Origin: Heterobilharzia americana
Lineage: Eukaryota > Platyhelminthes > Trematoda > Strigeidida > Schistosomatidae
DNA: 64,000 bases
Assembly (NCBI GenBank): GCA_944470555.2
Contig: OX104130.1
Coordinates: 50,377,491-50,441,490, forward strand
Direction of reading: 5' to 3'
The notes under the pieces are model-generated. The model was not told where the DNA came from, searched no databases, and worked only from the letters and a program-made list of their open reading frames with translations. The translations under genes were made by a program, and so were the position numbers. Positions 40,401 through 52,400 of the stretch are shown one piece after another. Positions within the stretch are counted from its first letter, which is position 1; every line of letters starts with the position of its first letter.

Positions 40401-43400
40401 TGTAGACTTAATGCTCAACCAGTTAGCTTGGAATTCCTCATGATACAAGATTCTCGTCAGTATTGATGAGTCTTTTACTGATTTCTGGATTAGATGAAAT
40501 GCATGTCTTTCCGTTAGACTACTCAATATACAGAAATGAGATAACATCCGGAAATAGCAACGACAACAACCCAATGCAAAAATGATGTCTTTATGTGATG
40601 GTCAAAAGTGTGTTTGATTATAACTTTCAAAGCCAAACAGAGAGGTTATTGATGATATGCACTTGCTATCATTGATACTAAATTCTGACAAAAACCCATC
40701 TGACAAACCAGATGAAAGATGCCATAATCTACTTATTTGTCGCCTAAAGATAATGTTATAGATGGGAATACTGTCAAGTGGATTGGGAGATCCAGAGCTT
40801 ATCATTGTCATTTTAATGCATTTATTAATGAGTTAACTGCAGATAATTTGAAGAAAGAATTTTGTGTTCCTACTGCTTAACATTTGAATAGATCTCTCTG
40901 TACATTGCAGTGACTTAGTGTGAATATCACTGATTCTTTCAAAAATTCACTGAAATTGATCATAATTTCTTCTATTTTAGGGATTACGTGGACAGCCTGG
41001 ATTGCGTGGCCCACCTGGTCTGCCAGGTGTTGTCAAAGTTCAGGCCGCTACTGCAGGTGGTGCTGGCTTACCAGGAGAACGTGGAAATCCAGGTCCTTAT
41101 GGTCCAAGTGGAGAACCAGGTGTCAAAGGTGCAACAGGAGAGAGAGGACTTCCGGGCGATGCAGGTGATCCAGGAGACCGCGGTCTTTCAGGTCCACCTG
41201 GACCACCAGGACCAGATGGTCAACCAGGAGTAGATGGAGAAGATGGTCCAGACGGCAGCCCAGGAGATGACGGCCCACCAGGGCCTCCAGGACCTTTTGG
41301 AGAACCTGGTCCTGCTGGAGAACAAGGCCCACAGGGCCCCCCTGGAAATAAAGGTGCAATGGGACTGACAGGCCCTAGAGGAGAAACAGGTCAAAGAGGT
41401 GCTCCTGGACCAATAGGAGCGACAGGAGACGTTGGAGAACCTGGACTGACTGGTCCACCAGGGCTAAATGGAAATGTAGGTAGAAAGGGACCAACTGGGC
41501 AACGTGGACCTCCTGGTGTAAGAGGAAAGCCAGGAGATGCAGGAGAACCTGGAAAGCCGGGAGAAGCCGGTCCACATGGATACCCAGGATTCATGGGACC
41601 CCCGGGTGAACCGGGTCCTGAAGGTCCTGCCGGTAGTGAAGGCAGCGAAGGTCCACCTGGAGAACAAGGGCCACCCGGCAGACATGGAGAAGCGGGTGAA
41701 ACTGGTGATGCCGGCGATACAGGTCCTCCAGGACGTGCCGGACCGCCAGGCCGCAGAGGTTCTCCTGGTTTTCCAGGCGCTAGAGGTTCTCCAGGAGACG
41801 TTGGCAAACCTGGTGAACCTGGACCTGTTGGCTCCATTGGACGTGCTGGTATGCGTGGACCACGAGGGACGGTTGGTGGTGTTGGAGTTGCTGGAAGCAA
41901 GGGAGAGCAAGGACTTTCGGGTGTACCAGGGTCTGCTGGAGAGCTGGGACCTAGAGGTGATTCTGGACAACCAGGTATTCCTGGAAAAGATGGTCGACCA
42001 GGTAAACAAGGTGAACCAGGACCCAAAGGAGCTCCAGGAGGAAAAGGGCCAATTGGGCCTCCTGGGCCTCCCGGTTTGGATGGTCCTATGGGATATCCAG
42101 GTGACCAAGGACCAAGAGGCCCTCCAGGTCCAATAGGAGAAAGAGGACCAATGGGTGCCAGAGGTCCACGAGGTGACAGGGGTGATCCTGGTGAAGTTGG
42201 ACCACTTGGCCCTCCTGGAAGAGATGGCGAGCTGGGACCTCCTGGTCCACAAGGATCATCTGGCCCACCTGGTCTACCTGGTCCACCTGGCCAAATTGTA
42301 TCAATGCAAGCCAGAGCTTCACGAACAAAAGGAATAATGTACAGCGATGACCCTGCAATCAAGAGAAGATTCGGAAATATCGGTACAAACCAACCTCAAG
42401 GAACAGTAGAATTTCCCGCCAGAACTTGTGCACATCTGGCCAGTGTATATCCAAATAAGCCTGATGGTAAGCCTAAACCGTTGGTTAATAACATTTAAGT
42501 AATGATCAAGTTGAATTTCTGAGCAAAATTTTCATACGAACATTATGTTTTTAACAGTAAATATTGCAGTGACAACTGCTGCCATGGCAACTAGCATTCA
42601 ACTTAATCAATAAGCAGTCACTGTACTAAGTAACTAAAATCAGTATAAATTCAGTTGCTTCACTGAGACTGAACTGAAATTCCGCATCAGATTAATCTGT
42701 ATGAACATTTTAGGAACCAATCAGACTTTTTTAATGGAATTTGAGAAATTCAGTTGGCTATCTCACCTGTTGCTGAGGTGACCTTAGATTTGAATATGAA
42801 CAATCAATCCTCTTCGAATAGTCATTCAATAACTAATACTGCTTTACTGCATGAAATATTTAACTAACAAATTAACATGAAGTTTTGCGATGGATGTTTC
42901 GAACAGATTTCGGTCAAAAAACAACAGTGAGCTCAAGAGCACCAGATTGATGGTTCTTCGCAGATTTAAAAATAATTATCACGAATCTGGTCTCTTACCT
43001 GCTCCACTCCCTTCAAACAAATGGGTTCGAATCTAATAGTCCCCATTTTTCAATCGCTAACTAGTTCATGATATGGTTACTCAATGAAGTTCCAAGATTA
43101 ATCCTGAAAATAGATGAATCTACAAATTGTATACTAGTCTTGAAAGGAAGGGAAGCAGTTGTTTACTATTCTTTCCTTCTCTAAATGTTATTCTACTAAT
43201 GTCAATTAGCAAAGCACGCCTTAAAAATACTGATTTCTCAAGTAAATGCTTTAGTGTTTCTTCATGCGTGATAATATTTTCCTGCATTTAACATACGACA
43301 ATAGTGAATAATAATTAACTATGTAAACGGATTAATTTTTTTATACTTGAATTACTCTGCTACGACCCAGATTTTTATTTCACCTTCAATCAGCACGCAG

Positions 43401-46400
43401 TACTAATCAAGTCTGCTAATCTGAGGCCATCTCAGATAGTCAAACTGATAAGTAAATTATCCTTTGGTTCTTGTATATCTTAATCTAGTGATATTGTCAT
43501 CTTGTAAAAGTTATAGTGAATAATATGAAACTAACAGATTCCATCTGTATATATTGAAGATATTCCAAACGTGCAAAAGAAACGATATATCAGGAAGCTT
43601 GGGTTAAAACAAAAATAATTTTATTATAGATTATGATTTTTGTGTTCATAGACCGACTGAATAGTATTCATCACTGAATACTTACGTAGTCACCACAAAA
43701 AAGGAAGACAGGTAACTATCGAATCGGTACTGAAGCCTTTTTTCGTAAATATTAGTATGAAAAAACCGGATGGTACAGCTAGCTACCAAACGATACGAAC
43801 CTGCATTTGGTTTGTCTCTTTTTATCTATATTCAAAGATGAGATGCATAAGCGAACTCAGCATAAATCCATAACATTAGCCATAAAAGTTGAAATTTACT
43901 ACATAGAAAACAGATAGAAGCGTAGTGTATAGTAGAACACAAAATTTGATATACGAATTGTAGTGATCGTGTCAACTTTTCTGCATAATGCGTCTAATTA
44001 AACAGTTCATATACCAAGTACACCCTTCAAGTCACTCTAATCATACACCGGAAACAGAGTAACCTAATTAATGTACGTAAAATGACGCTAATGCAGGAAC
44101 AGTGCTCAGTATATGCTATTGTTTTACTGTGCGATATTTCTAATAAACAGAATAAAGTCGAATTTCAATCGACCACAGTGCCCAAGTTTTACTCTTATAA
44201 TAACAGTGCTCAGAGTTTTGAAAAATTTGGGTCCCGGTAGTATCCCAACCAAAGACCTTCAGGTTCAAAGTGAAACCATTCTCATATACCTTAACAAAGG
44301 CAACTATCCAAAACAAATTACGGCATCTTTCTTTGCCATTACAAAAGCACAGTAATCCCTTCCTATCAATAAAGGCTTATGATCACTATTATTATTATTG
44401 TCATTATCATTATCATTATTTCCACTCGACTTAGCAGTGATTCGTGTAGGGAATCACTACCATTTTACTAAGCCATATTTGAATGCAGTTAATTAACCTA
44501 AATTATTACCGTTTATATATTCACCCATCAAATATTGCTCGTTTATTTCTATCTATATAGGTGAATATTGGATAAATCCTATTGGTGATATTGTTAGTAG
44601 TCCCACTAAAGTTAACTGTCGAATGAAAACTAAAGAAACCTGCATTAAACCGAAACAGGAAAAGATTTCATTGGGTAAAATATCTCCTTCTCTTATGGGT
44701 AATAAATTCTGGCTTCAGCAAATAAGTGAAATTAATGAGGTGAGGAAAAGTCAAATTTATATGCTTTATTAATGAAAATTATTATTGTCGCTGTAAATTT
44801 CGGCCGTTCGAATATGATGATGTAGCCTTAACCAAACATATTTGTTTTGAAGTTTTAAGGCTGTAAATTTAACATCAAGACGAGTTACTCGTGTATAATG
44901 GCACAAAAGTCCCAGACTTTGGAGAAACGAACTTCACTAATCTCTACATTTGTTCATATGGTATTGACCATTGTAGTGAGATGAAAAGTAATCCTGTTAA
45001 TCTTGTTGACCAAGTGATGTACTTTTGACTACTATTCTACTTTTATAATCACTTGACAATAGAGCCTTCCGCCTGCAAACATTCTGTCTGTTTACAATTT
45101 CATTTCAAAGTTTAAGATCATTTCATCTCAGTGACAGCTCATAGTTTTCGCAACAGTTTTACACCGAGATAATACAAATATATATTCTTCAATCAAAATG
45201 GTGTATTCTGTATGATGGAGAATGGATAAGAAAGTTTATTTCCTCCTTCAAACTGGGTAATTATCCGATGGCAGTCATAAGGCCGATTAGTAATTTAAGA
45301 AAATGACTTTCTACACTGTTTTCCTCACGTATTAATTAAATACACCCCGATTCACAGGTAAACACTCCAACTATCTTTTGAGCATCTTCATTAGGTGTTG
45401 AGTGTCAGACAAACCCTCGTAATACAGTGCCTAATACTTATGAAATCTTCGGTATTTTTACGAGTAACAATGCCTCTTGAAGCTTCCAAGGCTTAGCGGA
45501 CTGAGCTGATGGAGTTTTATTTTTGAGCATTTGAAAAAAATGAAGTATAACGTTTTCCATCTTCGTTGTGTAGACTCAAACATCTTCAGTAACATTCTTC
45601 ACGTGAATTTGTTTTCGTTGTGTTATCTCAAATATCTTCAGAATCACTCTTTTGATGATAACAATGAAGTTACGGAAGAGTTGATAGGTAATGTTTACGT
45701 ACAGTCAGTCATTTACCAACACTTTCACAAATCGAACGCATGATAAATGCCGAGTAAAAGTTGAGACGGAATCGAACGAAAGGTCACTTTATCAAGGCGA
45801 AATCTGCCAGCCACACAACACGGCCTTTATTAAGACCATAAAAGTCTAGGTTTATTGTCTTGTGTGCTCCTTCAATGAACAGATGAATGCAGTATAGGGT
45901 ATGATATCCATGGGGAAAGCAATTAAATTTATCATCCAATTGGTAGAGGTTCTGAAGAATGAAATGGAAACATTGGAAGGAAATAAAGAAGATAAGTGAC
46001 TCAACAACAGAAAATGATCAATTCAGTTAGAACGTAGAATGCACAGACTATTTGCATGAATTGCAATGAATGTAAGGTTTTTATATTTTAACAGGACCCA
46101 TCAGTATGTTTTTTGCAATACGAGACATTTTCAGGATGAGGCAACTACCAAGGGATCTTCCCATTTTGACAAAATGTTGGAAAACTTTCGGATTTTGTTT
46201 TTAATGGGATTTCGGTTACTCTAGTGTCAGCTACCGATTCCATACCAATGTATATGATCCATTAGGTTATTATTAACGAACTAATAGACGAAGACGAAAG
46301 TTTAAGGGACTTGCAGTGGTCTACCAAAAGAACGCAGTGAAAATAAGTAACAGGTCTTTTATCAGGTCATTACTGATGGTTTAAGTACCAGTAATCATTA

Positions 46401-49400
46401 ATGGACATGAAGACAAAGAAGTCAGTGGGGAGGGTGTGTTGATGGTGAAATGTTAAGCCATTTCCTGTAGTGTCTTAACATAAGATACGTATTTTTATTT
46501 CAACAATTATTCTAATACTCAGATGCAAAACCAACTTAGACACATGATCATTTACTGTAAGTATTAAATCAAGGAAGGGTGAGTGGAAAAGCAATATTAC
46601 AGGTAAGCTAAGCGGCATTTCTCAATCAAGATGTTCATGATTTTTTGAACGGATGCAGACTGTTGAATTCATTAGATGATCGACAGTGTCACTGCTTAGC
46701 GCCAAAGTAGTTTAAAAACACTGTCAGAAACAGAAAATGTAGGTTTCATAAATTAGAAAAGAACTGGTGTTGTTGTGCATATCATAAGGTGGTAGCCAAA
46801 GTCAACCAGAAAGTAATCGCTTTCACCACTTGGTATATGACGAAAAATGAAAACCAAAATTAGTTAAGAAGGGAAGACTACATACCACTAGAAACATTAA
46901 CACAATCTCAGTCAACATTAATTCTATCCGCTGCACTTGACTCTGATTTTCTGAATGGCTTTAAAAGCATTCCAAACAACAACTGAAACAACCAGTAGGA
47001 CTTCTGTATTTTATGAAAATCTGTCTTTCCAGCCGAAATGGAGAAGCCTAATTGGTCAATTTCATTGTTGCTACGGTAACCTTCAAAGTCGCCCAATACA
47101 TAGGATGAAAATAGCAATTCCTTACCAAACGATCCAAAGTTTTACTCTCTGACCAATAATTTATCAATACTTAACTGTATATAGTAATGCAGTACGAGGA
47201 AAATAATTCTTATCTAAATTCAGAATTCTTAATCAGAAAAAATTAGTTGTTACGATATTTGGTGATCAACATAATGTTGCCAATTGATTCGTATTGTATC
47301 AACATAGAACTCTGATGACTCGAACCAAGACTTCTCATTTCTCTAACTCCAAACCGCGTTTGCTTGAAACAAAAAAAGCTGTATTACGATCAAGGACTTG
47401 ACTGATAAAAGGTTAGGTAGGTATGCAGTACAAGTTTTATCTACATCTTTATAAATGTCTCCGAGTGTCAATGTTCTATGAAACTTTGAACCTGAGAAAT
47501 CTGAACAATTCAATATACAACACTTCTTGCATTCATAATGAACGATTGTTTGAGAAGTAAAAGTAGAAGATTGAATTTTTACTATTAAGTGCTTCATTGA
47601 CTGATATCGTGGTTCTTAAACATTAACTGTCTTCAATATGACTCACCATTGGTGTCCAAATCTATATTTCAGGTTGGCAAAAAGCAATGGGATTACAGAA
47701 GAACTTTTCCATCTGGATTATATTACATCTTTTTTTCATGAGCATTTGAAAGATTGATTGGTGTATTCATTGATCGACCAATAATTGATTCGCCCAAAGT
47801 CATATTTTACTTGCCCAGCACTGTTTCACTTAACCTTTCACCAAACCTCTTCAATTTTGAAAAACCTACTTCCTCAAAGTGTCTTGTAATAGGAATCATT
47901 CTATATGAACAGAATTTTCAAACTTTGATACATTTGTGACAACAATAACCTCCGGTGATGAAATATTATTATAGTTTCAATTTTCGGATTTCAAAACTAT
48001 GCTTGACTTGAATGTAACCTTGAAAGCGTCCAAATCACCTTCAAGGCTATAAAGTAGCAGATATCTGAGACAGATTGTTTTATTATTATTTTATTTGTCA
48101 TTTGGGTTCCTAATGGAACATAGGGATTCAGTAGCACATCTCCAGTGCACTCTGTTCTCTCCAATCTTTTGAACCTGGCTCCAAGACTGCCCACAAGCTC
48201 TCATTTCTTCCTCACACCATCTCCTCCATGTCACCCTCACCTCGAACGCCCAACTCGTCGCTTCCCATCTGGCTTCCACTCGAGTGCCAGGCCTCTCGCG
48301 TGATGTCCCCAGTCGGCCTTCTCAGTGTATGCCCAATCCATCTCCACTTCCTTCTACTGCATATTTGTTGGGCAAAAGGTTCTTGGGTGGTTCGTTACCA
48401 GCCAGCCAGAGTTTCTTGTTGCCTGTTCTTATTATTCTGGCCATCTGAGATTCAGTATCAATCATTGGCAGTTGTTGATGAATGTCTGTAGTTTGTTGGA
48501 AATCCCTTTCGTAACGCGCCAAGTCTCTGAGCCATTCAGAAGTACTGACTTGACGTTGGTGTTGAAAATCTAGATCTTGTTCCACATGCTGAGTGCAGAA
48601 GATCTCCACACCGGTTTCAGGCTAATGAACTCCTTTCTTGCTTTTCAGATCCTGGCTCCGACATCCTCGCCTGTGCCACCTGTAGTTGAAACAGTGCTGC
48701 CTTGATAGGTGAAGGAGGCCACTTCCTTTAGGTTTCTCCTAGTGATGGTGATTGGAGCTTGTTGTTGCTGTTGTTGTTGTTGGTTGGGTATCTTCATCAC
48801 CTCTCTTCTCCATATTCACTTGGAGTTCCGTCTTCGCTACCTCACCTTCTCTGTCAACTTGTTAGTTTTCGCCTGTAGATCTTCCAATTTGTGCGACATC
48901 AGACACAAGTTATCGGCGAAATCCAAGCCTTCTAGGTTCTTTTCCACGGTCCAGCGTGTCCCCCCTTCTCCCTCCTCACAGTTTTCTGCTGCATGATCCA
49001 GTCGACCACAACACAATCAGGAATTTCATGGGTGATAGTAGGCAGTCTCGCTTCACTCCTGTCTTCACTTGAAAGGCATCACTGAGCTTCGCATTGTGAA
49101 TTACTTGGCATGTGGCGTCTTCATATAATTGTTGAATGAGGTTGATAAAGGTTTGTGGTATTCCGTAGTGTTGAAGCAGCTGCCTGTCAAATTACTTCTC
49201 GTTCGACGCTGTTGAAGGCCTTTTCAAAATCGATGAAGTTGAGGTGTGGAGTTGACTACCATTCTATACTCTGTCCTATGATGATGCGAAGCGTTGCAAT
49301 TTGGTCCTCACATGATTTGTACTTCCTGAAGCCAGCCTGTTCCGGTCATAGTTTTGAATCTAGTGCATCCTTTAGTCTCTCCAGGATGATGCGGCTTAAT

Positions 49401-52400
49401 ATTTTGCTTGGGGTGGACAGGAGTGGAGCATGATTCCTCGCCAGTTCTTGCAAAGACTTAGGTCTCCCTTGTTTGGGAGTTTGACAAGGTAGCCATTCTT
49501 CCAATCAATGGGCATTTACCTTTCCTTCCTTCCAGACCTTCTGCAGTAATGGTGTGAGCTGTTGTCCCTGCGTCTGTTCTCAGCGATTCTGGCGTGATCC
49601 CATCTGGTCCTGTTGCTTTCCCGCATTTCAGTAGCCTTATGGCATTCAGGACTTCGGCTGTCGTCGGAGGACTAATAACTGATTATTCAGTGTGCTTACT
49701 CATTTCCAACAGACATCGATGACGGAATCGGAATTGTTGACAGAAATCTAATGTATCAAAACAGAGAATACTTACATGTACCGTTTTCGTTCAATGACTT
49801 CAGCCCTCCTTACAATATCACGTCGGGACTTAAGATATTTTTCTCATGTAGACTAAGTTCCATAGTCTTAGGAGGTATGATTAAATCTAAGTAAAAGAAT
49901 CTTAAATTACCACAAGACATTTGTCGAACAAATATTTTCTCCGTCCCATTTTTCAAAGGATAGATAAGACATACTCATTTTTTAATTTTCAAATTTTTCA
50001 ACACCTGTCTACCGTTTACTGCTAAATCTTTATTTTGTTTGTTACACTTTTAGTTCAATTATGCCATAGATCCAGAACAGCTTAATTTCCTAAAATTGAC
50101 AAGTGATGTAGCTGTTCAACGTATATCCTTGTCATGTACTGGGTCATTGAATTCAGCTGCTAACTCCAGTGTTTCCTTGGCTGAAAATATTCGTTTGCTA
50201 GGAGATGATGATACAATTCTGGAAAAATATCATCCACTTCGCAAATTTCATATTGAAAAAGACGAATGTGGAAAGGTGAGGATATTTGCAAATTACATTA
50301 TATTCACATTTCCTTCTCAAAATAAACTGAAGTCTTCAGTTTCATTGGAAACAATAAGCTAATAAGCGCTGTTGAAGTATGTAGGAGGAAAAAGCGAGTA
50401 GTCTTTAAGGAAAAACTGATTGTCATTTAAGCTATAGCCATCATATGAATGAGTTCCCTGTCTCATAAAGAAGATGTGGCAATCCAGTTTACTATCATAT
50501 GATAAATGATCACTTTTCAGTTTATCCCCCTACCGTTCGTTTACTAAGAGACCGCAGATAGCAAAACAATTATCCATAGGTTCGTTACAATATTATTACA
50601 ATTAAATGACCAAAGTCATTTTTCTCAAATCAAGAAAGCTCACTGAAGGTAGCAATGAGGTCATCTGTTGTCATGAGTAACTCTTCAGTTCTACCGCTGA
50701 AACTTGTTTGATAACGATAATTCATTTTGTGATAATTTCAAATGCTGATACGATCATTTCAGCTCCTAAAAGTAACCCCCTCACTCATTAGGAGTTTCCA
50801 TACTGAATCTTAATTTCTGGCCTAGATATCTTAGATTTATCTTTTGTCAAATACACTCAGCATACAAGATAGTGTTGACAGGATTAGTTACACTGTAAAA
50901 CTAAAACCGGGTTGTTATCTTTTGAAAATGTAAGCAAAGATATCAACCCCTCAACCATGAATGACTTTAAAGGCCGCCATAGCAACTACTGAAATGACCA
51001 ATTAGACTTCGGTATTTAGCCTGAAAAAGTACTTTTTCACAAAATAAACAGATGTAATTGGCCGCCTCATAAGTCGCTAAGGTGGCCTTTAAAGTCACCC
51101 CTCAAAAATATCTCAAGGAAGGTTGGGTCTATATACTCTGAACTTCTTCAAGCTACTTTAGGTCAAAACCATGTCCTAATGTTGATAGGGTCTTTGATCC
51201 ATCAGCGGTGGTTCGATCAAAACAAGTCACACGAAACAAATATTCCAGAAAGAAGTGCAAACTGAATAAACTGCTTACAAGAAATTTAGTGTTCAATAAA
51301 CACTTTTGTGACGAAAATGAATATTCTGCTGAGTTTTATAATGCTGTTTTTGATTTCAACCTATAGCTTGACATACATTTTAAATATCATTCTAGGTAAT
51401 CATATAAACTCCAGTAAATGAACTACAATTCTTTCATATTGCAACTTTCTTGGTCGATATGAACCAATAAAAGTTATTTCATTGATAGTTAACCCTGAAT
51501 AATAAGCAGTTTAATAAATTTTGACTACAGTAATACTTTTATAAATTACCTGTCAAGAAATACAGCTGAACATTTTCAATTGGTACCAAGTACTTCAGAG
51601 TATTGAGAATCAGTAATGTATCTGAACACCCTGATAATTATTTTATTCTCTTGCTTTTCTGAGTAAAATTACTGACCGTGATCACACTAACAATTAAAGT
51701 TCTTAGATGTAATATAGGGACCCTAAAAATATGTTTAGTTTCGTTTGTCTTTCCCCATAACCAATACTGCATTCTAGGTAGTTAGCAATTTTATTGAGTT
51801 ACCCATGAATTTATCCTCTAATGGGATTAAAAGCGTTAGTGATTGTTACTAGGTGGTGAGTGAAGGTGAGATGAGATGAGAACTGGTTGCCTAAGAATCA
51901 TCGTCCCAGCACTCTGTTGACAGAGTTATGGACGCCAACAACTGATTAGGCCTGAACATCATCACCAGGTTATCATGTATATACGTGGTAAGTCACCATC
52001 TGTGACGCTAGTGGTTTCAATTCTGCCCCAACTTAAGTTTCCTATCACTTTCAATTGGCAACCAGTATCAATTACACCATTCTAACAAGCAACGAATATC
52101 TCAGAGTCTCCGTGATAATTACTGATTATGACCCAGTTAAGCACAATTTCAACAAGTGAAAAGGGAATTTTTATTATACCTCTATACACACTCTTGTCAA
52201 TCCTAATACATGTAACATAGATAACTGAACAGGGTTATCAATCATGTGAGATACAATGTTGATTAAATGAACATTTCAACAAATCTTCATACATTTCACC
52301 ATATTTATCTATGTGCGATGAAGATGGTAATTGTCTATTTGATAGCTACTGTTAATTTTTAATAAAGTAAAAGGCCGTAATAGGAGAGTATTTATCACAA

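Larger units (their letters stand above)
44740..50053 (+). other. Collagen intron 9 (5314 bp)
   Basis: It holds a palindromic repeat (46.95-47.1 kb) and a minus-strand RTE copy (48.08-49.7 kb). A tRNA-like B-box string (reverse complement GTTCGATTCC) sits near 45765-45777. Nothing else is recognised. Confidence 0.65.

Noticed and set aside
41391..42362. Minus-strand open frame of 323 codons rich in Gly-Pro over collagen exon 8
   Set aside because: GGN-CCN codon repeats read as Gly/Pro on the opposite strand. The plus strand has the splice sites, the COLFI junction and perfect Gly-X-Y phase, so this is a shadow. The same holds for the collagen-like antisense frames over exons 2-6.
44200..44330. 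Possible SINE relic (AAAGACCTTCAGGTTCAAAG)
   Set aside because: One short motif matches the tRNA-like head; no hammerhead block or tail was found.
45765..45777. B-box-like string near a tRNA-like stretch in intron 9
   Set aside because: No cloverleaf or SINE body could be assembled around it.
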